Source of the DNA: Cohnella sp. GbtcB17
GTDB lineage: Bacteria; Bacillota; Bacilli; Paenibacillales; Paenibacillaceae
Assembly (NCBI RefSeq): GCF_019091135.1
Contig: NZ_JAGXJW010000060.1
Span: 1 to 46,882, forward strand
DNA length: 46,882 bases
Direction: 5' to 3'
Shown here: positions 26,777 to 34,347 of the stretch, piece by piece
How the letters are laid out: the number at the start of each line of letters is the position of its first letter
Numbering within the stretch: position 1 is the stretch's first letter
Notes under the pieces: model-generated
Told to the model about the DNA's origin: nothing
Seen by the model: the letters and a program-made list of their open reading frames with translations, nothing else
The model's database searches: none
Made by a program: the position numbers and the translations under genes

Positions 26777-28342
26777 TTGATCGAGTCTAGCAAACGAATA
26801 ACGGGGACTGCCGCGCGGACGGCGCTCTCCGTCCTGGGCGCGCTTGCCGTCTCGGCCGCGCTGACCGGCTGCTTCGGCGGCGGGGTCACCGATCGGGCGG
26901 CTTCGACAGCCGTGTCTTCTAGTGCGGACGAGCGGACCGCATCTGCGACTTTATCGACCGCTGCGCGGCTTAAGATGCTTACGGAGGAATCGCAAGCTTG
27001 GCCGGCTAGGCCGGATTGGCCCGTATGGCGGTGGGTACGGGAGGCGACCAACATTGCGATCGAGCAGGAGACGCAGACCGGGTCCGAATCGATGACGCTC
27101 GCGATCGCGTCGGGCGACATGCCGGACTTGTTCACGCTGTATCCGACCGACGCGCAGAAGTACGGCTCGCGGGGCGCTTTTCTGGATCTCTCCGAATATC
27201 TGGACCGGATGCCTCACGTGAAGGCTTTTCTCGCTTCTAGGCCCGACGTCGCCGCGCGTATGACTTCGCCCGGCGGCGAGATATACCAGTTGCTCAGCGA
27301 CGGCGCCGGCGCGGGCAATCAGATCGTTTGGTTTTACAGGGACGATATTTTCGACAAACACGGTCTCAAGCCGCCCGCCACCTGGGACGAGCTCTACGAG
27401 ACCGCCAAGGCGCTCAAGCGCCTCTATCCGGACAGCTACCCGTTCGTGTTCAGGCACGGGCTCGGCACTCTCGCCACGTTCGGTCCGGCGTTCGGCATCC
27501 ATCCGTCGTTCTACCGGGACCCCGAGACCGGGGACGTCGAGTACGGCCCGACCGATCCGAATTTTAAAAAGCTGATCGAATATTTAAAGAAGTTCTACGA
27601 CGAAGGGCTGATGCCCCCGGATTGGCTCTCGATGGATTATAAAGCATGGACCCAGTTCATGACGACGAATCAATCGTTCATCACGGTCCAATACATCGGT
27701 CAGATCGAGATCATGAACGCGCAGCTCGAAGCCGGCGAGCACCTTTCGTTTATGGCGCCGCCAAGCGGACTGGCGGGATACGCCTATCTCCCGCGCAACG
27801 ACTACGAACCGCTCGGCTTCGCGATTTCCGCGAAAACGGACCGTCTCGACACGGCGCTGCGCTATCTGGACTTTTTGTACTCGGACGGGGGCATGGACCT
27901 GATGAGTTGGGGCAAGGAAGGAGAGACATACGAGGTAGTAGAGGGCAGACGGCAACTACTGCCTCTGTTCAAGGAGCCCAACGATCTGCGCAAGGAAGCG
28001 GGCATCATGACGGCGGGCACGTACGGCCGCTTCGACTACGGTTCGCTTATGTCGCTCAGCAGCGCGGGCGAGCAATATGCGTATCGCGAAGCGGCCAAGT
28101 ACACGTCCCCGATCTCCGGCGAGCCGCCGATGCTGACCGCGAGCGAGATCGCCTGGGCCTGGCCGGCGCTGGAGCAGCTGGACAAGTACTACGGGTCCAA
28201 CGTCTCCCGGTTTATACTCGGTTACAAGCCGATGTCCGAGTGGGACGCCTTCATCGATGGCCTGGACGAGCTGGGCGTGACCAAGCTGAAGGAATTGTAT
28301 GAGCTGGCGTTCAATCGGGCAAAGGAAGGCGGGCGACCGTGA
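26777..28342 (+). CDS. Orphan LplA-type solute-binding lipoprotein
   Basis: 521 residues with a TTG start at 26777, 6 nt after GGGGGA. Lipoprotein signal with a lipobox of the form LTGC (Cys near 36) and a low-complexity linker. The mature protein is a large SBP family 1 fold with DMPDLFTLYPTDAQKYG and PPATWDELYETAKALK blocks. No permease genes adjoin it. It may feed the importer at 9255-11175 or act as a sensor partner for the AraC regulator 28 nt upstream. It is convergent with fchA, 34 nt apart. Confidence 0.82.
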   Translation: MIESSKRITGTAARTALSVLGALAVSAALTGCFGGGVTDRAASTAVSSSADERTASATLSTAARLKMLTEESQAWPARPDWPVWRWVREATNIAIEQETQTGSESMTLAIASGDMPDLFTLYPTDAQKYGSRGAFLDLSEYLDRMPHVKAFLASRPDVAARMTSPGGEIYQLLSDGAGAGNQIVWFYRDDIFDKHGLKPPATWDELYETAKALKRLYPDSYPFVFRHGLGTLATFGPAFGIHPSFYRDPETGDVEYGPTDPNFKKLIEYLKKFYDEGLMPPDWLSMDYKAWTQFMTTNQSFITVQYIGQIEIMNAQLEAGEHLSFMAPPSGLAGYAYLPRNDYEPLGFAISAKTDRLDTALRYLDFLYSDGGMDLMSWGKEGETYEVVEGRRQLLPLFKEPNDLRKEAGIMTAGTYGRFDYGSLMSLSSAGEQYAYREAAKYTSPISGEPPMLTASEIAWAWPALEQLDKYYGSNVSRFILGYKPMSEWDAFIDGLDELGVTKLKELYELAFNRAKEGGRP

Positions 28343-28376
28343 ACGCCGGAGGCGCGGATGACCGTTTGCGTCTCCG

Positions 28377-29012
28377 TCATTCAAGCATCCTGCGTCGGGC
28401 GATGTCCTGCGCCTCTCGTGCCATGTCCGCGATAATGCGCATCTGTGCGGTCGCCTGTTCGGCATACACGGCCTCCAGCTTCGCGTCCTGAAGCGAACCG
28501 AAGTTAATCTCCGCGGTCAGCATAGCAGATCGCGCAGCAGCCTCCAGCAGAATCGCGGCGATCGCCAGATCGGACAAGACGTTTTTGTTGGCGCCTTCCG
28601 CGATTCGCAGCGTATGGGTCAACCCTTCCCGGCATTGATCCATGAGCCGTAGGGGCACCGCGGTTGCCTGCAAGGCTGCTTCGCGCAGCGCCGCCCGGCG
28701 CTGCGTTTTTTCCTCATCCGTCGCCTTGGGCAGCCGAAGCGCGCTCATGTACCGGTCGAACGACGCAATATCCGCGTGCATCAATGTCTCGCAATCCGCG
28801 CTCAGGCGGTTCATCTCCGCGAGCGTCTCTTCGACCTGCGGCCGGATGGCGGCGAACTTGTCGCCTTGCGATAGCCGGCCGACCATCGACGTCATAGCGG
28901 CCCCAAGTGCGGCGACCACTGCGGCTACGCTGCCGCCGCCGGGCGTCGGGTCCGCGCTGCCCGCTTGTGCGACGAAGCTCCGAATCGATTGCTCCCACGA
29001 GATATCGCTCAT
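28377..29012 (-). CDS. fchA: Methenyltetrahydrofolate cyclohydrolase / cyclodeaminase family protein
   Basis: 211 residues of the FTCD_C/FchA all-helical family. The signature SADPTPGGGSVAAVVAALGA is at about 19-38. These enzymes either deaminate formimino-THF or hydrolyse methenyl-THF to formyl-THF. Being encoded with folD favours a one-carbon folate role. AAGGAGG lies 10 nt before the ATG, and ATGA at 29009-29012 overlaps the folD stop, so the two are translationally coupled. Confidence 0.85.
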   Translation of the reverse strand: MSDISWEQSIRSFVAQAGSADPTPGGGSVAAVVAALGAAMTSMVGRLSQGDKFAAIRPQVEETLAEMNRLSADCETLMHADIASFDRYMSALRLPKATDEEKTQRRAALREAALQATAVPLRLMDQCREGLTHTLRIAEGANKNVLSDLAIAAILLEAAARSAMLTAEINFGSLQDAKLEAVYAEQATAQMRIIADMAREAQDIARRRMLE

Positions 29013-29869
29013 GCGCCCGTCGCCTCCTTTCGCTGCCAATCGATCGCGTCCATCAGATTGTTGAACACGATCGCGGTCGTCAGCGTACCGACGCCGCCGG
29101 GCACCGGCGAATAGGCGGCAGCGAGCTCGCCCGCGCCTGCGACGACATCGCCGGCGATGCTGCCGTCGGCAAGCTCGTTGATGCCGGCGTCTACGAGCAC
29201 GAGGCCGGGATGGACCATGCCGGGCGTCACCGTATCCGGGCGGCCGACGGCGACGAAGGCGAACGCCGCACGCGCGAGGTGCTTCGCGATATCCGGCGTG
29301 CGGGAGTGGCAGACGGTGACGGTCGCTTGCTCCCGCTGCAGCAGATGCAAGAGCGGCAGCCCGACGGTCTGGCCCCGTCCGATGAGCGTAACGTCGGCGC
29401 CCTCGAGCGCATAGCCGTAATGCTTGACGAGCGCGATGCAAGCCTGGGGCGTGGCCGGATAGAGGCCGGCCTCGCCCGTGACGACGGCGAGCTTGTTGGC
29501 GGGCGATACGCCGTCGACGTCTTTGGCCGGCGCGATCGCCCGCTCGATACGACGCGCGGACATGTGGGCGGGAAGCGGCAGCTCCAGCAGAATGCCGTGA
29601 ACGGCGGGATCCGCATTGCAATCGGCGATCAATTGCAAGAGCGAAGCTTCGGTCGCGTCTGCCGGCAGCTCGTGAAGGCGATAGGCGATGCCGAGCCGGT
29701 CCGCGATTTTTCGTTTGGCCTGCGCGTAATACGCCGAAGCGGGGTCCCCCTCGACAAGAATAACGTCCAGCTGCGGCAGTATGCCGGACGCCTTAAGCGC
29801 CTGCACGCGCGAGCGGACATCGTCGTAGATGCGTTCCGCGGCTTCTTTAGCTTTCATGATCGTCGTCAT
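29009..29869 (-). CDS. folD: Methylenetetrahydrofolate dehydrogenase/cyclohydrolase FolD
   Basis: 286 residues starting MTTIMKAKEAAERIYDD, 8 nt after AAGGAGG. FolD oxidises 5,10-methylene-THF to methenyl-THF with NADP and hydrolyses it to 10-formyl-THF. Visible motifs are the YYAQAKRKIADRLGI segment with the catalytic Tyr and Lys, ILLELPLPAHM, PAKDVDGVSPANKL, the dinucleotide-binding GRGQTVGLPLLHLL and PVPGGVGTLTTA. It is the first gene of the folD-fchA operon, under a ZTP riboswitch. A longer in-frame extension would overlap the riboswitch and is rejected. Confidence 0.93.
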   Translation of the reverse strand: MTTIMKAKEAAERIYDDVRSRVQALKASGILPQLDVILVEGDPASAYYAQAKRKIADRLGIAYRLHELPADATEASLLQLIADCNADPAVHGILLELPLPAHMSARRIERAIAPAKDVDGVSPANKLAVVTGEAGLYPATPQACIALVKHYGYALEGADVTLIGRGQTVGLPLLHLLQREQATVTVCHSRTPDIAKHLARAAFAFVAVGRPDTVTPGMVHPGLVLVDAGINELADGSIAGDVVAGAGELAAAYSPVPGGVGTLTTAIVFNNLMDAIDWQRKEATGA

Positions 29870-29911
29870 GCCTTGTTCCTCCTTGAGATGGGAATATGGA
29901 TTCGTAAAACG

Positions 29912-29968
29912 AAAAGGACCCGCGGCAGTCTCGCACTCACATACGAGTGCTGCGCGCGGATCCTTTTT
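29912..29968 (-). terminator. Riboswitch-controlled terminator before folD
   Basis: On the minus strand GGATCCGCG and CAG pair with CTG and CCGCGGGTCC around an inner GCACTC/GAGTGC hairpin, then TTTTCGTTTT. It directly follows the ZTP aptamer and fits its expression platform. Confidence 0.8.
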
Positions 29969-30042
29969 TCCCAGGCGAACGGAAGGGTCCCGCCGCATGC
30001 TCCCTCGTGGTCGATTCCACTGATCTCGCCAGTCGCATGCGG
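29968..30042 (-). ncRNA. ZTP (pfl) riboswitch controlling folD-fchA
   Basis: Read on the minus strand: P1 CCGCATGC (30042-30035) pairs with GCATGCGG (30000-29993). Between them lie the conserved GACTGGCGA, a GTGG/CCAC hairpin and GGGAGC. The 3' half ends with TCGCCTGGG. The TGGCGA of the first half can form the known pseudoknot with TCGCC. These elements are the defining features of the pfl motif, which binds the purine precursor ZTP (or ZMP) and turns on formyl-folate genes. The order aptamer-terminator-folD fits an antitermination ON switch. Confidence 0.88.
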
Positions 30043-30104
30043 CTTATTGCTTATATAGTAACAGACCGGGCTGATATTGGATACTGTCGGGCAACGCGAG
30101 GGAG

Positions 30105-30134
30105 CTGTCAGAAGGAGGAAGCGAATGGTAAAAT
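30105..30134 (+). promoter_or_regulatory. Possible promoter for the DUF1801 gene
   Basis: CTGTCA (30105-30110), 18 nt, TAAAAT (30129-30134). The -10 overlaps the start of the small ORF at 30125, so if this promoter is used that ORF would not be translated. Confidence 0.3.
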
Positions 30135-30238
30135 GGACGCAACGCAAAAAAACGAAAGCAGAGGAGCGTGCACTGGATGCCAAAGGGGAGGGGATCGGCT
30201 GCCGAGATGGCGGCAGCCGACTTCATGGACAAGCTTGA
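30125..30238 (+). CDS. Small ORF overlapping the DUF1801 start (leader or frameshifted N-terminus)
   Basis: 37 codons starting MVKWTQRKKTKAEERALDAK. It has a better ribosome site than the gene it overlaps: AAGGAGG 6 nt before ATG. It ends in TGA at 30236 inside the DUF1801 gene, in a different frame. It may be a leader that couples translation, or the true N-terminus separated from the rest by a single-base frameshift. No homology is recognised. Confidence 0.3.
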   Translation: MVKWTQRKKTKAEERALDAKGEGIGCRDGGSRLHGQA

Positions 30239-30584
30239 GCACCCGATGAAGCAGGAGATTGAGGCGCTGCACGCGATTGTGCACGATGCGGACGCTCGTC
30301 TCGTCGAGGGCATCAAGTGGAATGCGCCGAGCTACAGCGTTGACGGCCAGGATCGGGTCACGTTTAATCTGCAGGGCAAGGGGATGATCCGGCTTGTCTT
30401 CCATACAGGCGCCAAGAAAAGCGATCTGAATGTCCGCGCTGCGCTGGGAGAGGACTCTTCAAGTCTGCTCGAATGGGCGGCCGACGATCGTGCGATCGTT
30501 AAGCTCGTCGATATGGACGACGTGCGGGAAAAAGCAGATAAGATCGGCGAAGCCGTACGGCGGTGGCTGGAGGCGACGAGCTGA
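30177..30584 (+). CDS. DUF1801 domain protein
   Basis: 135 residues from the ATG at 30177, 10 nt after GGAG. The pattern DFMDKLEHPMKQEIEALHAI, EGIKWNAPSYSV, MIRLVFHTGAKKS and a C-terminal RRWLEA is the YdhG/DUF1801 fold, a small soluble protein of the iron-chaperone-like group whose function is unsettled. The N-terminus is uncertain because an overlapping ORF with a stronger ribosome site starts at 30125. A GTG at 30168 is also in frame. Confidence 0.75.
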   Translation: MPKGRGSAAEMAAADFMDKLEHPMKQEIEALHAIVHDADARLVEGIKWNAPSYSVDGQDRVTFNLQGKGMIRLVFHTGAKKSDLNVRAALGEDSSSLLEWAADDRAIVKLVDMDDVREKADKIGEAVRRWLEATS

Positions 30585-30687
30585 GACTGCGGTGCTCGGT
30601 AAGTTGCGTTTGCAGCCGACGGACCGGATTCGTTGCGACCGCCTGGCGTCAATCGTCGCCGTGCGGCAGCCTTCCAAGAGGAAGCGT

Positions 30688-30717
30688 TTGCCATAGCGCT
30701 GCGGCATGTGTTAGAAT
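30688..30717 (+). promoter_or_regulatory. Promoter of the hflX leader
   Basis: TTGCCA (30688-30693), 18 nt, TAGAAT (30712-30717). It gives a leader of about 330 nt before hflX. Confidence 0.55.
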
Positions 30718-30748
30718 CGAGTTACTTTATGAAACGGAGGGTTGCCGT

Positions 30749-30787
30749 GTGATAGACTACATCCGAGTTCGCACTTTGGTCGGCTAA
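30749..30787 (+). CDS. hflX leader peptide 1 (12 aa)
   Basis: A GTG start 8 nt after GGAGG gives MIDYIRVRTLVG and stop TAA. It lies 32 nt after the predicted -10. A short translated ORF ahead of an attenuator is the usual layout for ribosome-stalling control; hflX-type genes in Listeria are reported to be regulated this way. Confidence 0.5.
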   Translation: MIDYIRVRTLVG

Positions 30788-30827
30788 TGATTAGCGCCCA
30801 AGCTCTGCCTGCCGGCAGGGGACTCAG

Positions 30828-30899
30828 ATGAAGTCTGTCTACATTCGAAGGCAACCCGCGCGGGAGCTGCGCCGGTTCGCTTGTTCGCGGACGTTTTGA
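30828..30899 (+). CDS. hflX leader peptide 2 (23 aa, Arg-rich)
   Basis: ATG at 30828 after AGGGGA gives MKSVYIRRQPARELRRFACS and TF, ending TGA at 30897. Seven of 23 residues are Arg. The ORF overlaps the start of a series of GC-rich hairpins that leads to the terminator. Translation is inferred. Confidence 0.4.
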   Translation: MKSVYIRRQPARELRRFACSRTF

Positions 30900-30938
30900 C
30901 GTTCGCCGGCGGCCGGCCTTTGGATAGGCATGATTTCG

Positions 30939-30971
30939 AACGCGATTTGCCCTCGTCGGGCGAATCGCGTT
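30939..30971 (+). promoter_or_regulatory. Leader stem-loop upstream of the hflX attenuator
   Basis: AACGCGATTTGCCC and GGGCGAATCGCGTT form a 14-bp stem (one G-U) with a 5-nt loop. It is directly upstream of the terminator and may act in an anti-terminator or pause structure. Confidence 0.5.
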
Positions 30972-30993
30972 TCCTCGATCTGATCACCCTGAG

Positions 30994-31021
30994 CGCAGGC
31001 GGACGACGCCTGTGTTTTTTT
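30994..31021 (+). terminator. Attenuator terminator before hflX
   Basis: CGCAGGCG and CGCCTGTG form an 8-bp stem (one G-U) followed by seven T residues. It ends 31 nt before the hflX start, so most transcripts would stop here unless read-through is induced. Confidence 0.75.
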
Positions 31022-31052
31022 GTTTTACCGATCATGAGAGGATGATAAATGT

Positions 31053-32342
31053 ATGGAACGAGAAAATATCGAACCGAACAACCTGGCGCGCGCGATCGTC
31101 GTCGGCGTTCAGCTGAACAACGCGCCCGGTTTCGAATATGCGATGGAAGAGCTGCGCAACCTGGCTGACGCCTGCGGCATCGAGACGGTCGGCGAGCTGA
31201 CGCAGAAGGCGGAACGCGTGAATTCCGCCCATTATATCGGCAGCGGCAAGGTGGAGGAGCTGAAGGCGATCGCCGCGGAGCTCGACGCCTCGACGGTCAT
31301 TTTTAACGACGAGCTGTCGCCCTCCCAGATCCGCAACCTGGAGTCCGCGCTGGAGCGCCGGGTTATCGACCGCACGATTCTGATCCTCGACATCTTCGCC
31401 GAGCGCGCGCAGACGAAGGAGGCGCAGCTGCAGGTCGAGGTGGCGAAGCTCCAGTACATGCTGCCTCGGCTGGTAGGCCTGCGCGAATCGCTCGGACGCC
31501 AAGGCGGCGGGTCCGGGCTCAAGAACCGGGGCGCGGGGGAGACGAAGCTGGAGCTCGACCGCCGGCGGATCGAGGAACGCATCTCGCATATGCAGCAGGA
31601 CCTCGAGAAGCTCGTCGCCCGCCGTCAGGTGCAGCGCAAGCAGCGCCAGAAAAACGAGGTACCCGTCGTGGCCCTCGTCGGCTACACGAATGCGGGCAAG
31701 TCGAGCCTCATGAACGCTTTGCTCGCCGCCTACGAACCCGAATCCGGCAAGCGCGTGCTGGCCAAGGATATGCTGTTCGCCACGCTGGAGACGGCCGTCA
31801 GAAGCATCTCGCTGCCGGACCGCAAAACGTTTCTGCTCGCGGACACGGTTGGCTTCGTCAGCCAGCTGCCTCATCATCTCGTGAAGGCGTTCCGCTCCAC
31901 GCTCGAGGAAGTGTCCGAAGCCGATCTGCTCATTCACGTCGTCGACGCGGCCAATCCCGAATTCGAGCAGCACATCGCGGTCACCCGGGAGACGCTGAAG
32001 GATCTGGGGGCGGACGAGATTCCGGCCATCTACGCCTACAACAAGGCGGATCTGCTGCCGGACGGCGACTACCCGCGCATCGACGGCGACATCGTCTATC
32101 TGTCCGCTGCGGGCGGTCAAGGCATCGAGGAGCTCGTGAAGCTGATTCGGGACCGCGTCTTCGGCGACTATGTAGAGGGCGAGGTGCTGATTCCGTACGA
32201 TCAAGGGCGGCTCGTCGCTTACTTTAACGAGCATGCCGACGTACGAAGCACCGAGTACGAGGAAACGGGCACACGCCTGTCGCTCAGCTGCAGGGCGGCG
32301 GACTACGAGCGGTACCGCGAGTTGTTCGTAAGCGTTAATTAA
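31053..32342 (+). CDS. hflX: GTPase HflX
   Basis: 429 residues, normal family length. The N-terminal HflX domain has YIGSGKVEELK and LQVEVAKLQYMLPRL, a linker GGGSGLKNRGAGETKLELDR and a coiled coil. The TRAFAC GTPase domain has G1 GYTNAGKSS (about 210), G3 DTVGF (about 264) and G4 NKAD (about 330). HflX binds the 50S subunit and splits stalled or antibiotic-blocked 70S ribosomes. GAGAGGA precedes the ATG. The long leader with two short ORFs and a terminator suggests induction by translation stress. Confidence 0.93.
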   Translation: MERENIEPNNLARAIVVGVQLNNAPGFEYAMEELRNLADACGIETVGELTQKAERVNSAHYIGSGKVEELKAIAAELDASTVIFNDELSPSQIRNLESALERRVIDRTILILDIFAERAQTKEAQLQVEVAKLQYMLPRLVGLRESLGRQGGGSGLKNRGAGETKLELDRRRIEERISHMQQDLEKLVARRQVQRKQRQKNEVPVVALVGYTNAGKSSLMNALLAAYEPESGKRVLAKDMLFATLETAVRSISLPDRKTFLLADTVGFVSQLPHHLVKAFRSTLEEVSEADLLIHVVDAANPEFEQHIAVTRETLKDLGADEIPAIYAYNKADLLPDGDYPRIDGDIVYLSAAGGQGIEELVKLIRDRVFGDYVEGEVLIPYDQGRLVAYFNEHADVRSTEYEETGTRLSLSCRAADYERYRELFVSVN

Positions 32343-32346
32343 AGAG

Positions 32347-32376
32347 GCGGACCGCCTTCGAGGCGGTCCGCTTTTT
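32347..32376. terminator. Intrinsic terminator of hflX, possibly bidirectional
   Basis: GCGGACCGCCT-TCG-AGGCGGTCCGC is a perfect 11-bp stem followed by TTTTT. It also lies 6 nt past the end of the convergent MmcQ/YjbR gene, with an A-rich flank on the hflX side. Confidence 0.9.
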
Positions 32377-32381
32377 GAACT

Positions 32382-32780
32382 TTACTTGTTGCGACGGGCA
32401 TTATCGTCCTTGGGAAACGGGGCTAAACGCATCTCGAGCGCTTCGCGATCCGCTTTTCTCAGCTTGCTCACGACCGCGTCGTAGGAATGATCGACCATCG
32501 CCTTCAGGTCCGCGTCAGGCACGGTGCCGTCGAGGCGCACGGTGTTCCAATGCATCTTGTTCAAATGGTAGCCGGGAATGACGGCGGCGTACTGCTGCCT
32601 GAGGCTCTCCGCGAGCACGGGATCGCACTTCAGGCTGACGGAAGGCGGCTCGCCGCGCTCGTCCACCAGCGCGAACACTTTGCCCGACACCTTCAGCACG
32701 AGCGGCTGGTCGCCGAACGGATAATCTTTAATAGCGCCTTTTTTGGTCAGGATGTACTTGACCAGCGACGGGACGTTCAT
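32382..32780 (-). CDS. MmcQ/YjbR family protein
   Basis: 132 residues starting MNVPSLVKYILTKKGAIKDY, 8 nt after GGAGG; an ATG 15 nt earlier overlaps that ribosome site. Family blocks are DYPFGDQPLVLKVSGKVFAL, SLKCDPVLAESLRQQY, GYHLNKMHWNTVRL and the C-terminal DHSYDAVVSKL. These are small cytosolic proteins with a CyaY-like DNA-binding fold and no firm function. Confidence 0.85.
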   Translation of the reverse strand: MNVPSLVKYILTKKGAIKDYPFGDQPLVLKVSGKVFALVDERGEPPSVSLKCDPVLAESLRQQYAAVIPGYHLNKMHWNTVRLDGTVPDADLKAMVDHSYDAVVSKLRKADREALEMRLAPFPKDDNARRNK

Positions 32781-32895
32781 CCGGGAGACCTCCATTCGGG
32801 AATTGATCCTTCAGATATAACACGTTGGGCGATAAAAGTTAAGCCTTTCCAACGCTCGAATTGCAATCAGTATTTAAAAAAGGAGTTGTTAGTCG

Positions 32896-33708
32896 ATGAG
32901 CGAAAAAGACATCGTCGACCGCACGAGGCGGCCGAATACGATAGCGACAATGGCGGCGCAGATGGGACAGCTGGGCGTTCAATCCGGCGACACGCTGCTC
33001 GTCCATTCCTCCCTGTCCCGCATGGGCTGGGTATGCGGCGGTCCGCAGGCCGTGATCTTGGCGCTCCTGCAGGCTGTCGGCGAAGAGGGCACGCTCGTCA
33101 TGCCCGCGCAGAGCGGCGACTGGAGCGATCCGGCCGAGTGGCAGCATCCGGCTGTGCCGGCGGACTGGATCGAGACGATCTACAGCGAGATGCCCGCGTT
33201 CGACCCGGCGCTGACGCCGTCGCGAGGGATGGGGCGGATCGCCGAGCTGTTCCGGACCTGGCCGGGCACGCAGCGCTCCGACCATCCGCAAGTATCCTTT
33301 ACGGCCAACGGCCGGCACGCCGCGTACATCGTAGCCGAGCATCCGTTGACGCCGCAGTTCGGGGAAGCCTCGCCGCTCGGCAGGCTGTGCGAGCTGGACG
33401 CCAAGGTGCTGCTGCTCGGCGCAGGGTACGATTCTTGCACCTGCCTGCATCTGGCCGAAGCCCGGCTCCCGGGCATGCCGAGGAAGCGCATGGGAGCGGC
33501 CGTCCGGTCGGACGGGGAGCGCTCATGGCGTTGGTTCGAGGACTATGCATACGACGCGGACGACTTCGAGCGGATCGGGGTCCTGTTCGACAAGAGCGGG
33601 CATGTCGCGTCCGGCCGTATCGGCGAAGCCGAGTGCCGGCTGTTCGGGGCGAAGGAAGCGGTCGAAGCGGCGGAGAAATGGTTGAGCGCGAACCGATATC
33701 GGGCTTGA
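32896..33708 (+). CDS. AAC(3)-family N-acetyltransferase
   Basis: 270 residues, full length. Family landmarks are GDTLLVHSSLSRMGWVCGGP near residue 35, GTLVMPAQSGDWSDP, TPSRGMGRIAELFR, RSDHPQVSFTANG, GEASPLGRLCELDAKVLLLG and CTCLHLAEAR. The HPQVSF and H(L)AE regions carry conserved family residues. AAC(3) enzymes transfer acetyl from acetyl-CoA to aminoglycosides, but chromosomal Bacillales relatives such as YokD often have other or unknown substrates. AAAAAGGAG precedes the ATG. There is no sign of mobile DNA around it. Confidence 0.82.
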   Translation: MSEKDIVDRTRRPNTIATMAAQMGQLGVQSGDTLLVHSSLSRMGWVCGGPQAVILALLQAVGEEGTLVMPAQSGDWSDPAEWQHPAVPADWIETIYSEMPAFDPALTPSRGMGRIAELFRTWPGTQRSDHPQVSFTANGRHAAYIVAEHPLTPQFGEASPLGRLCELDAKVLLLGAGYDSCTCLHLAEARLPGMPRKRMGAAVRSDGERSWRWFEDYAYDADDFERIGVLFDKSGHVASGRIGEAECRLFGAKEAVEAAEKWLSANRYRA

Positions 33709-33718
33709 GACGGGTCAA

Positions 33719-34327
33719 AAAGAGGAGGGGGAGCTCGCCCACTACGGGCTGCAAACCTGAGACGACTTTCTCGCGTGGATCGCGCGCAGCTGGGACACGC
33801 GGCGGTATGGCGTAGGCGATTGCAAAAAGCGCGGCGCGCCTTACCGCAACGCCAATCTGCTGCGAAAGACGGAGGCGCGTTACGCCATCGGCGCCAGCAG
33901 CGTGCTCGATCTGGATCGCAGGCACGGGCATATGAGCATGAACGTGTCCTACTCGACGCACGCAGGTCTGCCTTGGCCGGCTGCGCTGAGGCAGCATACG
34001 GACCGCGGGCGGATCGAATGCTCGCCTTACGATCACATCGGCGCGTCCGTGAGCGGAGAGACGGCGGTTCGGCCGATCGGCGGCCATGTCGTAGCGGAGG
34101 TTTATCCGAAAATATGCAAGGAACGTCTCGCCTACAAGGCGTCTTCTCCGTCCATGCGATACGATATGACGCTGTCGGATCACGAGACAGACGCCTTCGC
34201 CATCGCCGAGTGGGCGCAGCAGCGCGACTTGGCAGGCGCGTTCGCGCCATACTTCCGGCTCGAGACGCTGACGCCTCAAGAGCTTCGAACGGCGGCGCTG
34301 GAAGGCTGGGTGCTGGGCTGCCTGTAA
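33719..34327 (+). pseudogene. Remnant gene with an in-frame stop and no proper start
   Basis: One frame is open from about 33719 to 34327 except for a TGA at 33758-33760. It reads EELAHYGLQT-type residues, stop, then DDFLAWIARSWDTRRYGVGD and continues to LEGWVLGCL. After the stop the first possible start is a GTG at 33902 without a ribosome site, well inside the conserved-looking region. The C-terminal SDHETDAFAIAEW and LEGWVLG are faintly reminiscent of DUF429-type predicted nucleases. I interpret it as a decayed gene; a short real protein from 33902 is the alternative. Confidence 0.45.
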
Positions 34328-34347
34328 CTGCGGTGCCCCGGTGCCCT

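Noticed and set aside
28343..28376. GGAGGCGC/GCGTCTCC partial stem between convergent genes
   Set aside because: Mismatched stem with a long loop and no T-run; not called as a terminator.
30680..30695. cre-like GGAAGCGTTTGCCA before hflX
   Set aside because: Too many mismatches at fixed consensus positions; it overlaps the predicted -35 by chance.
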